This document shows positions 32,180 through 43,660 of a stretch of 64,000 nucleotides of DNA, piece by piece. The notes under the pieces were generated by a model. The model saw only the letters and a program-made list of their open reading frames with translations. It did not search any database and had not been told where the DNA came from. Positions within the stretch are counted from its first letter, which is position 1. Each line of letters starts with the position of its first letter. A program made the translations under genes and the position numbers. Source of the stretch: Microglena sp. YARC (lineage: Eukaryota > Chlorophyta > Chlorophyceae > Chlamydomonadales > Chlamydomonadaceae). The stretch is from the NCBI GenBank assembly GCA_022414725.1, contig CM039464.1:58204838-58268837 (forward strand). Reading direction: 5' to 3'.

Positions 32180-34388
32180 GGTATCAGCGCATTCATCGCG
32201 CAGGTAGGGTAGGGTATCAGCGCATTGACGGGTAGGGTATCAGCGCATTCATCCTGACTGGGTAGGGTACTCCTACCCGGGTAGGGTATCAGCACATTGA
32301 CGGCTGAGGTACTACTACCCGGGTAGGGTACTACTACCCGGCTAGGGTACTACTACCCGGCTAGGGTACTACTACCCGGGTAGGGTACTACTACCCGGCT
32401 AGGGAACTACTACCCGGCTAGGGTACTACTACCCGGGTAGGGTACTACTACCCGGGTAGGGTACTACTACCCGGGTAGGGAACTACTACCCGGGTAGGGT
32501 ACTACTACCCGGGTAGGGTAATACTACCCAGGTAGGGTACTACTACCCGGGTAGGGTACTACTACCCGGCTAGGGTACTACTACCCGGGTAGGGTACTAC
32601 TACCCGGCTAGGGAACTACTACCCGGGTAGGGTACTACTACCCGGCTAGGGTACTACTACCCGGGTAGGGTACTACTACCCGGGTAGGGTACTACTACCC
32701 GGGTAGGGTACTACTACCCGGGTAGGGTACTACTACCCGGGTAGGGTACTACTACCCGGGTAGGGTACTACTACCCGGGTAGGGTACTACTACCCGGGTA
32801 GGGTACTACTACCCGGGTAGGGTACTACTACCCGGCTAGGGTACTACTACCCGGCTAGGGTACTACTACCCGGCTAGGGTACTACTACCCGGGTAGGGTA
32901 CTACTACCCGGGTAGGGTACTACTACCCGGGTAGGGTACTACTACCCGGGTAGGGTACTACTACCCGGGTAGGGTACTACTACCCGGGTAGGGTACTACT
33001 ACCCGGCTAGGGTACTACTACCCGGCTAGGGTACTACTACCCGGGTAGGGTACTACTACCCGGCTAGGGTACTACTACCCGGCTAGGGTACTACTACCCG
33101 GCTAGGGTACTACTACCCGGCTAGGGTACTACTACCCAGGTAGGGTACTACTACCCAGGTAGGGTACTACTACCCGGGTAGGGTACTACTACCCGGGTAG
33201 GGTACTACTACCCGGGTAGGGTACTAATACCCGGCTAGGGTACTACTACCCGGGTAGGGTACTACTACCCGGGTAGGGTACTACTACCCGGGTAGGGTAC
33301 TACTACCCGGGTAGGGTACTACTACCCGGCTAGGGCACTACTACCCGTCTAGGGTACTACTACCCGGGTAGGGTACTACTACCTGGGTAGGGTACTACTA
33401 CCCGGGGCGGGTACTACTACCCGGCAAGAGTACTACTACCCGGGTAGGGTACTACTACCCGGCTAGGGTACTACTACCCGGGTAGGGTACTACTACCCGG
33501 CTAGGGTACTACTACCCGGGTCGGGTACTACTACCCGGGTAGGGTACTACTACCCGGGTAGGGTACTACTACCCGGGTAGGGTACTACTACCCGGGTAGG
33601 GTACTACTACCCGGCTAGGGTACTACTACCCGGGTAGGGTACTACTACCCGGGTAGGGTACTACTACCCGGGTAGGGTACTACTACCCGGGTAGGGTACT
33701 ACTGCCCGGCTAGGGTACTACTACCCGGGTAGGGTACTACTACCCGGGTAGGGTACTACTACCTGGGTAGGGTACTACTACCCGGGTAGGGTACTACTAC
33801 CCGGGTAGGGTACTACTACCCGGGTAGGGTACTACTACCCGGGTAGGGTACTACTACCCGGGTAGGGTACTACTACCCGGCTAGGGTACTACTACCCGGG
33901 TAGGGTACTACTACCCGGGTAGGGTACTACTACTCGGGTAGGGTACTACTACCCGGGTAGGGTACTACTACCCGGGTAGGGAACTACTACCCGGCTAGGG
34001 TACTACTACCCGGCTAGGGTACTACTACCCGGCTAGAGTACTACTACCCGGGTAGGGTACTACTACCCGGGTAGGGTACTACTACCCGGGTAGGGTACTA
34101 CTACCCGGGTAGGGTACTACTACCCGGGTAGGGTACTACTACCCGGGTAGGGTACTACTACCCGGGTAGGGTACTACTACCCGGCTAGGGTACTACTACC
34201 CGGCTAGGGTACTACTACCAGGCTTGGGTACTACTACCCGGGTAGGGTACTACTACCCGGGTAGGGTACTACTACCCGGGTAGGGTACTACTACCCGGGT
34301 AGGGTACTACTACCCGGGTAGGGTACTACTACCCGGGAAGGGTACTACTACCCGGATAGGGTACTACTACCCGGATAGGGTACTACTG
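32180..34388. repeat. 19-bp satellite array, about 110 copies
   Basis: The unit is GGGTACTACTACCCGGGTA or the same with GGCTA at the end; the length of about 2.09 kb from 32300 gives about 110 units. The 32180-32300 edge holds longer variants with GGGTATCAGCGCATTCAT. CTACCCGGGTAG at unit joins is a perfect palindrome, and GGGTA with TACCC around CTAC is a second inverted pair, so every unit can fold in two registers. No coding potential. Confidence 0.95.
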
Positions 34389-34389
34389 G

Positions 34390-35550
34390 GTGGCCGTGTA
34401 CGGATGCACGAACCATCCAAAGAGCTCAACGACCCATCCAAAGGGCCCAACCGACAAATACCGACCCATCCAGTACTACAACCGACTTTACTTATCCAGT
34501 CCAATGGGAATCCACCCTAAGGATTACCCATCCACTCCCATTGCAAGCGACTGGATGGGTGCAGCAATACACGCATGTACCACCGGGAACCTTCGCAGGT
34601 ACTTTCAATCAATAGTCGCAAGAAAAGACGGATCGATCGTTGACAGTTCAATTTGTTGCGCTGATCCATCCTAGATCCATCTATTCCTCTTCTCAAGACC
34701 GCACTCCGCGATCTGAAGTCATACCTCGCGGCGTCCATTTCTTTCTTTCAATCTTTCCACGCGATGAGCATGTCAGCCATGGAGCTATTCCGGCTCCTTT
34801 TCTTCATAATTATTCCTGCTGTAAACCGTTCTCGATCGGGCGCCATAGCTTGCGCAGGCGCTGCTTGTTCTACGGTAGCCTCTCTTCCGGGGAATGAGCA
34901 TGAACGTCTAGCCACTACCGTGGCTATGATGCTCAAGAGTATTTACCCGCACTATTTTAGAGATTTCCATTCACTATACTACGTGAAGCCACGCACTGAG
35001 GACCTCTGGCTGAACTACATGGTGGGGCTATGGAGTGAAGAAGAATTTAAGCTGTCCACAGCTGCAGTCTTGTATTGAGCGAGTTCGGCGTCCAATTCGG
35101 CATCGGTGGCATAATCCCACAAGCCTTCCGTCGCCATTTTGCAGAGCGATGAAAGACGAAAAAGAAAAGTAGAATGAAGAAGGGACGTCGAATGGAGAAG
35201 AAATTGCTAGAATGTCCCAGATTCTGTCTTGCTCGAAGATGATCTGTGATCCAAAAGTTCGGAAACTCCTGGCTAATGAAACTAGCAGGTCGGTTGAAGA
35301 AAGCAATACGCGTCAGTTGCGCGACCGGATCAATGCCGGACTGTGCCGGAAGGAGCCGGATATTTTGCGACCCATCCAGAGCCATCCAACCCACACCTCG
35401 GTCGAGGGCCTGGATGGATTTTGGCTTTTGGATGGGTCGTCTGGATGGGTATTTCGTCAGTACATCCGTACAAATACGAACCATCCAAAACCCCTATGGG
35501 AAGGTAAACACTGGATGGGTCGTCGGTTGTCCGTACTTGTTTTTCAATAG
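34390..35550 (+). mobile_element. Possible DNA transposon fragment with CGACCCATCC ends
   Basis: ACCCATCCA motifs cluster at 34420-34560, and their reverse complement TGGATGGGT at 35400-35520, forming imperfect inverted ends; another copy of this end is at 36208-36260. An open frame at 34764-35078 (104 residues) includes YYVKPRTEDLWLNYMVGLWSEEEF, which weakly resembles the N-terminal part of PIF/Harbinger-type transposases. No catalytic domain is present. The class is a guess. Confidence 0.3.
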
Positions 35551-36266
35551 AGCGGTCGAACAACTTAGTCGACAAGTTAGCGGGGTACAAAGTACATTAG
35601 TACGACGAAACTATAATCAGTACTTCTTGCCTCGGTGTTTCGTTTTGCTTCGACGATGATCTGACGGCAGGCCCCTTTCGACAGCTTCCACGGCCGACAA
35701 GGTTTCGTTTTCACGGCTACCATCGCATTACAGATACCGCCCACATCGGCGGGCGGGTGAATGCCCTCACATGTCCGTCTGGTGATTCAGAGGAGTATAA
35801 GAATGCGGCTTCGTTCCGTTCCCTGTAACTTGTAATCATGTCAGTCTGTGAACCCAGCGAGATTACGAGTGACAAGGTTGATGTCTGTGGCATTGCCGGC
35901 TTTGTGATATAACATTATTGTGCAAGTGGTCACTTGTTTTTCAATCTCGCAGTTTGGTCACACAACGTACATCAGTACTGCAGTTCATCTGTTAGCAGAC
36001 ACAAACAGCTATAATGTTGTTAGCCAAAATTACTGACAAAGCAAAATAGCAAGGCTATCATCTGGAAGACATCCATTGGTCGCTAGCTCGATACCGCCTT
36101 CGGGAACAATTGTCTTTTACAAATTATTCTAGAAATGCCAGCTCAGCATCAATGTACGACTCACGGAGTACATAGTACACTAAGTGTGCAAGTGGTCACT
36201 TGTTTTTTAACGACCCATCCAGACCCATCCTGCCCCAATGGGAATCCACCCTTAGGAGGGGGGAAG
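35551..36266. other. Unassigned spacer with repeated fragments
   Basis: CAAGTGGTCACTTGTTTTT occurs at 35922-35940 and 36188-36206, and a GTACATAGTAC-type motif recurs. There is no gene. Confidence 0.45.
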
Positions 36267-36501
36267 TTAGGGCGTGTTTCCGTAACTTTTCCCTTGCCGC
36301 GAACTCCCAAGTTAACCCTAAGGGAGGCCAGGTCAGCATTTTTTGTTTCCACGGTAGTATTCGGGGTCTCCTCGGGGGTCTTTCCGGCGATCCAGGTAGG
36401 CGACAGGTCGGCGATTTGTCATCCCGGGGATGTATTTAAATATTTCGTATTATTTGAAAAAGCGACGGTTTCAAGGCAGAAACGAGCGAAAAACAGGTAT
36501 T

Positions 36502-36553
36502 GCCGCGAAGACTTCCAGATGGGGGTCGACCCCCATCTGGAAGTCTTCGCGGC
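36502..36553. repeat. 52-bp perfect palindrome
   Basis: It is centred on GTCGAC at 36525-36530; each arm is 26 nt, starting GCCGCGAAGACTTCC. There is no loop. It is stable enough to extrude as a cruciform. Confidence 0.95.
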
Positions 36554-36848
36554 TTTCCGGGTGACACATCAGCAATTCCCCCGAAATCCACGTATGCAGC
36601 GTGACACAAAAATACAACAGCACGTGCAATCTCTGCGTTGTGAGACTTATATTGCTTCCACATCAAGATTGTCTATGTTTCGCTGCAACTATTATTTGTT
36701 ATCAACTGTTATCGCTCTTCTTCGATCATGGAGACGTCTGCTGATCCCCCCGATTTGGCGCAAAATCGAGATCTAGGGAAGTCCGCCTCCATCGTCGGGA
36801 GCAAGTGATGCGCACCTACATGCCGATCCAGGGAAGTCTACCTCAAAA

Positions 36849-36975
36849 AGTAAAGGGAGGAAGGAAGGGAGGAAGGAAGGACGGGAGGAGGACGGGAGGA
36901 GGAAGGGAGGAAGGAAGGAAGGAAGGAAGGAAGGAAGAAAATAAGGAGGGAAGGAAGGAAGGAAGGGAGGGAACG
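36849..36975 (+). repeat. GGAA polypurine tract
   Basis: Almost pure purine (GGAAGGAAGG and variants) for about 125 bp; a mirror-repeat sequence of the triplex-forming type. Confidence 0.9.
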
Positions 36976-37275
36976 CACTGCGGCGTGGGCATGGAGACGG
37001 ATGGAGACTGCTTCGAACAAACGAAAGACGGCCTGATCCAGTAGCGAAATGACCAGTGGAAACAAAAAAGGGCGTGAACGTGGCCTGCCTTGCCGTGGCA
37101 GACAGCGTAGGGCAGCGTGGCACCAGAATGCCCCGGGGAATGCCCAGCTGTTCACCCCAACGATTCCGGGGAATCCACGTAGATGAAAATTCGCTGCCAG
37201 GTAGATCCCCGAACCCCAATCCGGGGAAGGCCCAAACTCGTATGTGGAAACACGCCCTTAGCCCGGGGGCTCATG

Positions 37276-38824
37276 GTCCGGGGGCTATCTGACAGGGATA
37301 TCAGCAAATCAGATCTCCTGTTCGAACGCAAGTGGCGCACCGTTTGAATTGAAGCACGCAGTTCAAGGGGGGAGGCTGCCTGCCTCGGACATCGCCTCGT
37401 TCCCTTTCGAATTTCAATTTTCTGCCCACACCAACTCTCTTTCCATAGCGTTATCCCTTTCCATGCGCCCCCTTCTCCCTTCTTTCTTCCTACCATTTTG
37501 ATCGGACGGCGAAACTGTCCCTTCTGTCAACCACGCGCGCCCACGTCCCCGCCATCATCAAAACCATGCCAGCCAGCTCGTAATATTAGCAGCATGCAGC
37601 AATTAGGCTATACAAATGATATCAGGAGGCTGCACCACCGCGCTCTTGCCCCATTCTCAGGGGGATGCGTTCAAAACGGTTGGAGGGGAGGAAGGACGAG
37701 GAGGCGCATGCATAGCGACAGGGCGGATGTGGTCAGCAGGGCTTGGCCCCAAGTTACTAGGAACGTAAGCTGGTGGTGCCGAGTTGTCGAGGGAGGGAGG
37801 CTGATTAAAATTGGCTAGTATCCGAGCTAGCCACTCGGATGCAAGATGCAAGGTTGCGGTAAATTATTTCTTCAGCTCGTCCACGCGCAGCAGCAGGATT
37901 TCCGAGATAAGCGGTAAGAGGCCGGGTGTCGCTCAGCTGACGTGCGATGTCCGAGGCAGGCAGCTTCCCCCCCTTGAACTGCGTGCTTCAATTCAAACGG
38001 TGCGCCACGTGCGTTCGAACAGGAGATCTGATTTGCTGTAGGCTTGTTACAAAGTATTAGTCATCTTTTAAAAATTGCCACATGTCAACCACCCTCCTAA
38101 ATCACTTGGGTGACATTTATGGATATAACACAAATGATGGCTTATATTATGCGTGTGTCATCATGTGTTGTGAAGCAATTACTAGGGAGTTGTAAACCAG
38201 TTCCTCCATTTTTCCCCTTTGGATTGTCAAATTAACACGGGTGTTGGGGCATGTCAGAAGTACCCTATATTACGCAAGGCACACCAGCCTCAAATGTATT
38301 GTTGCCTCCATAGGTGTACTTGGGGGGTCAGACTGGTAAGCATGTTGTGCTACTCTGATGCTGGTGTGTGTCGTGGGCACACACATTAACCTAAATGGGT
38401 ATGGACCCCAGCATGTAGGCCCCTATATGAGCACTTGACCCATTGCATGGAGCTCCATCCTCAATAGTAAGTTCAAATTTGAATGGGTGCCACATGTGCA
38501 TGCAAGATGAGTCTAGTATACCCACCATGTGAGAAACATCTGTATCCCTCCATGCCTATACAGGCTGCGGAGGTCCGGAAAGCGAATTAGTGTGAAAATA
38601 AGTTTGGAGCCTCGTAATAGATCACCCGGAAAAACGTCACCACTGGACTTGGCTCGGTTATTAGAGAAAGGTTTTACCTAGCGCTGTAAGTTTGGACCCC
38701 GAACTCCCAGAATGGCACAGTGTGGGTGACGAAATATGTAGACAGGCTCCATAGGTTACTTTATTTCGGAAGCGACTGATACTTTTGAACACACCTACTG
38801 ATATCCCTGTCAGATAGCCCCCGG
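37276..38824. mobile_element. Nested inverted-repeat structure
   Basis: Outer arms of about 29 bp (GTCCGGGGGCTATCTGACAG onward) lie at 37276-37304 and, inverted, near 38796-38824. Inner arms of about 95 bp (CAGCAAATCAGATCTCC onward) lie at 37302-37395 and 37945-38040. The inner pair could be a 740-bp TIR element inserted in or next to the left outer arm. No transposase is seen. Confidence 0.5.
38041..38795. other. Unassigned sequence inside outer inverted repeat
   Basis: No gene is recognised; it looks unique. Confidence 0.4.
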
Positions 38825-38912
38825 ACTAACTTCCCCCCTCCCCAAACTTACCATTTTCCTACCTACCGGTACGTCCTGTGGTTTCGACCGGTGGTTTCAA
38901 CGGATACCGGCG

Positions 38913-38963
38913 ATTTCAATAACCGTATTGTGGTGTAATGTTCCACAATACGGTTATTGAAAT
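38913..38963. repeat. Perfect 21-bp inverted repeat, 9-nt loop
   Basis: Arms 38913-38933 and 38943-38963 (AATAACCGTATTGTGG and complement) flank TGTAATGTT. It is followed by a GGATGGGGAC minisatellite to about 39035. Confidence 0.9.
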
Positions 38964-39035
38964 TGACGGATGGGGATGGGGACGGATGGTCCTGATGGGG
39001 ACCTGATGGAGACGGATGGGGATGGGCAGCCTGAT

Positions 39036-39445
39036 GGGGTAGCCCGGGTAGGCCCGCTGTAACTAGGGTTGTTTTGTGTGCGGTGTGAGGTGTGCGTCGT
39101 GCGGTGTAACATGTACTTGACCTTGAACTTGGTTACATGTTCCCAGCCAGCCAGCCATTTGGCTGGCTGGAGCCATATACTGGTCTGCCTGCTAAGCCCT
39201 AGCAAGTTTAATGCTCCTGATTTGAATTGTTTCATGGTTTTACAGCAAGCTTCGGCAGACTACTTGGTGAACATGTAACAAGGGAATGTAACAATAACAT
39301 AAGACCCTTTGCCAAGTGGATGTTAGGTCTGAGCTTGAGACAGTCAAAGTCATAGACCCCTTTGCCAAGCTAGTTTTGCCATGTTTTTCTGAGACCCACT
39401 TTTAGGGGCAAATTCACATTTGACAATACTTAATCTTGCCAATAC
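39036..39445. other. Unassigned spacer
   Basis: It contains a CCAGCCAGCCAGCC / GGCTGGCTGG inverted motif near 39145-39170. No gene is seen. Confidence 0.4.
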
Positions 39446-39460
39446 TTTAAGGCGCGAAAG

Positions 39461-39671
39461 AGCCTCTTTAGCGATTACAATGGTCTAGTGGTAGACCAGA
39501 TTGCTAAGGAACGAAGAGTCGGGGGTTCGACTCCCCCTTCGGTCGCTCTTGGCGTTGCAGGTCGTCGTCAACCGCGATGGTAGCTTGTCCAGTTGAGGTA
39601 GGAGACCGCTCCCTACCCGCGTACGACGGGCTCCCTTAACACCACGCCCCACCAGGCGTTATCATTACCTT
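39461..39671 (+). mobile_element. tRNA-derived SINE, head type a, with perfect target duplication
   Basis: It is flanked by TTTAAGGCGCGAAAG at 39446-39460 and 39672-39686 (15 bp, perfect). The head has an A box TGGTCTAGTGG and a B box GGTTCGACTCC matching the consensus exactly, with acceptor-stem-like GCGATT / GGTCGC pairing. The body holds GCGATGGTAGCTTGTCCAG and the tail CACCACGCCCCACCAGGCG. The clean duplication shows insertion by target-primed reverse transcription and recent age. Confidence 0.95.
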
Positions 39672-39686
39672 TTTAAGGCGCGAAAG

Positions 39687-40148
39687 GTATTTGGCCTACC
39701 CCTGAACTGTAACAATAACAACAACAGCAAAAACAGGTGCCATTGGTGCAGGTGTGATTGGTAGTTGGTCGGGATTGGTGTAGGTGTGATTAATAGTGGG
39801 CCGGGAAATCCCGCCGACCTACGGGTGCCTACCCCCTCGTTATGTAGAAAAGACTTGGCCGATCACAGCGTCAAAATCCTTGAGTGAGGCTAGTGCGAGG
39901 AGACCCACCCTTTGAGGCGGAAATCCCTTTTGTAAAAAAATCTCAGCCATCTGTAATGTATGTGCACCAGGGTTGTACATGACGCTGCGTCTTCCGTCCC
40001 GGACGCAACTTCGAAGGGTCCGTTGCGTTGCAGGGCGCAATGTGGGGAGGGTCCGTTGATCAGAGGGAAGGGTCCACTGCGTTACATGATGCAGGCTGTA
40101 CAATTGGTTGCGTCTCAGGCAGCAGAGCTGGGGGTCCTCTTGAAGTAC
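39687..40148. other. Unassigned spacer
   Basis: No gene is supported. GGTGTGATTGGTAGTTGGTCGG-like motifs repeat twice near 39745-39800. Confidence 0.4.
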
Positions 40149-40500
40149 CCTGACCACCACCTCAAATCGCCATTCGCAATGCCTGCATCAGTACCTGCAT
40201 CAACTTAGACAAAGCAGACAGAGCACCACCACCTCACACCGCCGTTCGCAATGCCCGCATCAACTCAGACAAAGCGGCCTTGTCCTTTGTCGTGCTCTCC
40301 ACACTGACCACCACCTCAAACCGCCGTTCGCAATGCCTGAATCAGCACCTGCATCAACTCAGACAAAGCGGCCTTGTCCATTGTCGTGCTCTCCACAATG
40401 ACCACCACCTCAAACCGCCGTTCGCAATGCCTGCATCAGGACCTGCATCATCTCAGACAGAGCAGCCTTGTCCTTCGTCATGCTCTCCACACGAGCTCCT
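40149..40500 (-). repeat. 96-bp tandem repeat with coiled-coil-like content
   Basis: Units start near 40149, 40230 (short), 40307 and 40403 and contain CACCTCAAACCGCCGTTCGC. On the minus strand each unit reads DKAALSELMQVLIQALRTAV followed by a stop, so the repeats derive from or mimic a helical coding piece but are not one open protein. Confidence 0.65.
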
Positions 40501-40754
40501 TTTTGATTTGGAGGCGGCTCTTTCAGGGCAAGTAAGCAAGACAGGAGGGGGGCCTTGGTCATGTCTAACTTGTGCTGCCCGTCTTGGAGATCGTGGAGGG
40601 AGGTGACCAGAGACTTGAGACCAACTTCCCGGTAGCTTCTCCAAGCAGGCTTCTTCAACAGCCTGGTGAAGGTTTTTGGGGGGGGGTGTAGGAGGGGTAA
40701 GTATGTGTGTATGTATGTATGTATGTACTAGTACATTGCCCGTGTGGCCGGAAG

Positions 40755-40756
<2 letters not shown>

Positions 40757-40797
<41 letters not shown>
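40757..40797 (+). repeat. Poly-C tract of about 41 nt
   Basis: An uninterrupted C run; length uncertain in any assembly. Confidence 0.9.
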
Positions 40798-41580
40798 ATT
40801 TGATACAACGAAAAGAGCTTGCAAAGATGGGATGAGCGGTGCAAGCGCGAGAGTGTGCAGGGGGGCGGAATGGCCATGGCGATCTGAACAAAGTCAAATA
40901 ATCGCAACAATCGCCAACCATGACGAATGCGCTAAGATGGCATAGCAAAGTGTGCATGCGTGGAATGAATGGTGGCAACGCTTGCAGGCGGAGAAAAAAA
41001 GCATGACAAAATGCAGCATTAGCAGCTCGAGCTTCAGCATAGGCCTCGCGCCTGGTCATGTTAGCGTCCAGGCGCTCATTTTCAGGCATGATATCTTCAT
41101 ATAATCGTCGACGCTGGTTTGCATCGCTCGTCAGGTCGTCGTTGGGAAGAGCTCGCCTTTCTCGCTGGGTAGCAGTGTTCTGTGCTCTTCTGTCTCCTGG
41201 AATTGGCTGCTGAAGCACCATGGTAGCCTCAAGGAGCAACAAATTGTAGACGATGAGCCTGAGTGCCATGGGTGCTCAAGCTCGCGTAGAAGCAAACAAA
41301 GTCGACGACATGTTGAAATTATCTGAATTCCCTTTGAATCATGATGCGGTAGGAAGTTGACGACATTGTTGAGCGTGGAAGAAAGAAAGAAAGAGAAGGA
41401 AATGGGCCGAAATTTGCTCGAGTTTGAAAATTGCGATAATTGAAGGCGATATGCAATGATCCTGACCCTGTTTTTGTGCGGGGGGGGAGGGGGGCATTAT
41501 TACGTAATTTGCCACCGTGAACTCCAGAACGATAGATTTCAAAAAAGTCGCCGGTCGGTGCCGGTCAGGTGCGATATTCG
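40798..41580. other. Unassigned region
   Basis: A minus-strand open frame covers about 40800-41269 (MALRLIVYNLLLLEATMVLQ at its start, Arg/Glu-rich after). It is not repetitive, but I recognise no family and it runs into the poly-C tract. Confidence 0.3.
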
Positions 41581-41586
41581 TGTATG

Positions 41587-41636
41587 TCTACAAATATATA
41601 GATGTATGTATGTATGTATGTATGTATGTATGTATG

Positions 41637-41667
<31 letters not shown>

Positions 41668-41672
41668 GCATG

Positions 41673-41703
<31 letters not shown>

Positions 41704-41795
41704 GCATGTATGTATGTATGTATGTATGTATGTATGTATGTATGTATGTATGTGTGTGTATGTATGTGTGTATGTATGTGTGTACGTATGTATGC
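41587..41795 (+). repeat. TATG tetranucleotide microsatellite
   Basis: About 50 TATG units with a few TAAGCATG interruptions. Confidence 0.95.
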
Positions 41796-42009
41796 ATGCT
41801 ACAGTTCAGGGGTAGCCAAACACGGTAGGCTAAAGGAACTTGCTTTGCCTTGAAAATCTTGCTCTGTAACCTCTCGCCTGTTCAAAGTAGTCAGCTTGAC
41901 TGTTATATGCAAAGACGAAATGCTTCCGGAATCCCCCCAGCAGAAAACCATTCGCAGTTATTTCAACATCCCTAGAGCCCTCGCACGTCGAGGCTCGCAC
42001 GTCGAGGCA

Positions 42010-42470
42010 CCAGCACCACCCACCACCACTACCACCACCCACCACTACCACCCACCACCACTAACACCACCCACCACTACCACCCACCACCACTACTACC
42101 ACCCACCACCACTACCACCCACCACCACTACCACCACCACCACCACTACCACCCACCACCACTACCACCACCCACCACCACTACCACCCACCACCACTAC
42201 CACCACCCACCACCACTACCACCACCACCACTACCACCACCCACCACCACTACCACCCACCACCACTACCACCCACCACCACTACCACCACCCACCACCA
42301 CTACCACCCACCACCACTACCACCACCCACCACCACTACCACCCACCACCACTACTACCACTCACCACCACCACTACCACCCACCACCACTACCACCCAC
42401 CACCACTACTTCCACCCACCACCACTACCACCCACCACCACCACCCACCACCACTACCACCCATCACCTG
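42010..42470 (+). repeat. CCACCACCACTAC minisatellite
   Basis: CACCACTACCACC units of 12-15 bp over about 460 bp. Confidence 0.95.
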
Positions 42471-42539
42471 TCGAGGCACCAGCTGTCGAGGCATACTAAG
42501 GGGGCAGACGATGGAACTGTAGCGCCAATGGCCAAGCGA

Positions 42540-42740
42540 GTCATGCAGTGTCACAAGCGACGCGGAAAATTGGCGGAGTGTGTTGGCAACGGATCGCAAG
42601 GTGGCAACGATGGCGATGGAGCTGACCGAAGCGAGTTAGTTACGCGACCGTTGGGTGACGTGTCAGGCTTCAAATTTTCGGCCAAACAGACAAATGGGTA
42701 AGCATGGGGGCTCCCGCCCCCTTGAAGAGGGGGCACCGTC
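42540..42740 (+). repeat. Dispersed repeat shared with 15655-15840
   Basis: GGTGGCAACGATGG, GAAGCGAGTTAGTTACG and GGTGACGTGTCAGGCT in the same order as at 15690-15750. Confidence 0.5.
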
Positions 42741-42939
42741 AACATAACTGTAAGTCATTAGTCTTCGAGGTAGACGACCAGATTTCGAGTCCACCAATTG
42801 TAACGGGATGTTCTCTTGAATTCAACATCAGAGCTACTCCCTCATTGGGGCTAAGTCTGGACCCATCTATATTTAACATGGTTCTGGGTGAGGATTCAAT
42901 TGAGTAGCTAGCCTGTGACCAGTCTAAGCGCAGTGCGTA

Positions 42940-43253
42940 AAAAATAAATAATAAAAAATAAAAAAATAAAGTATGAATACAAAAATAAAAAATAAACACA
43001 CATACTTAAATACATAAATAAACAATATACAATGCGAAGCAATGAAATGAATACAGTCAAGAAGCTTACTAGGCTAGTGTGAATGGCAGAAATATATGAT
43101 GGCATGCAAGCGCAGTTCAATGTGAGTGCATTGCAATACTATGCCATTCAAGCGCAGTGCGTATAAATAAATAAATACATAAATTAATAAATAAAAATAA
43201 GAATAATACAAATGAGATAAATAAACAAATAAATAAATAAATAAATAAATACA

Positions 43254-43304
<51 letters not shown>

Positions 43305-43320
43305 GTACATGAATAAATTT
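42940..43320 (+). repeat. AAAT-rich microsatellite array
   Basis: AAATA/AATAAATA runs, with the intervening phrase CAAGCGCAGT repeated near 42925, 43107 and 43150. It lies downstream of exon J of the minus-strand gene. Confidence 0.85.
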
Positions 43321-43448
43321 ATAATGCAATACAAAGCAATGAAAAGAATACAGCTAAGACGCTCGGGAAAAGTGGATGGCAAAAAATAAACAAAATAAAT
43401 GTATAATGCAATGCGAAGCAATGAAAATAAAACAGTCAAGACGCTTAC

Positions 43449-43660
43449 TTGGGAAGTGTGAATGGTAGCCCTGCCAGTGCCACCTCAGGAGTGAGAAGTG
43501 TGACGTGGCTTGCCACCACTGCAGCGGCAGCTTCCGCAGCACTATTGGGCGCAGCCCCCAGGAGGCTCCATGTTGCTGCCAGCGTGGCTGCCAGTTGTAG
43601 TGCTTGGAGTCGGTTACTGCTCACATGCACCACATCGAAAGCTTCTTGCAACATGTGACT
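43449..43660 (-). CDS. FOCAD/RST1-like gene, exon J
   Basis: Acceptor GCTATGCAG at 43661, donor GTAAGC at 43443-43448. It encodes HMLQEAFDVVHVSSNRLQAL, AAAVVASHVTLLTPEVALAG. The next exon was not found in 37-43 kb. Its acceptor edge is copied three times upstream. Confidence 0.7.

Larger units (their letters stand above)
36270..37257. mobile_element. Harbinger-like non-autonomous element with TTA duplication
   Basis: The ends are perfect inverted repeats, GGGCGTGTTTCC at 36270-36281 and its complement at 37246-37257, each flanked by TTA (36267-36269 and 37258-37260). A 3-bp TTA/TAA duplication with a GGGCGTGTTT-type end is the signature of the PIF/Harbinger superfamily. The 988-bp interior has a 52-bp palindrome and a polypurine tract but no transposase. 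Confidence 0.65.

Noticed and set aside
34640..34897. Overlapping short frames beside the 34764-35078 frame
   Set aside because: Shadow frames without motifs.
39478..39550. Functional tRNA gene
   Set aside because: Good A and B boxes, but the cloverleaf is imperfect and the sequence continues into a repeated body and tail flanked by target duplications, as in a SINE.
40655..41269. 204-codon minus-strand frame
   Set aside because: Part is not repetitive, but it runs through the poly-C tract, matches no family I know, and has no splice or promoter support.
41896..42522. 208-codon His/Pro/Thr frame
   Set aside because: Translation of the CCACCACTAC minisatellite.
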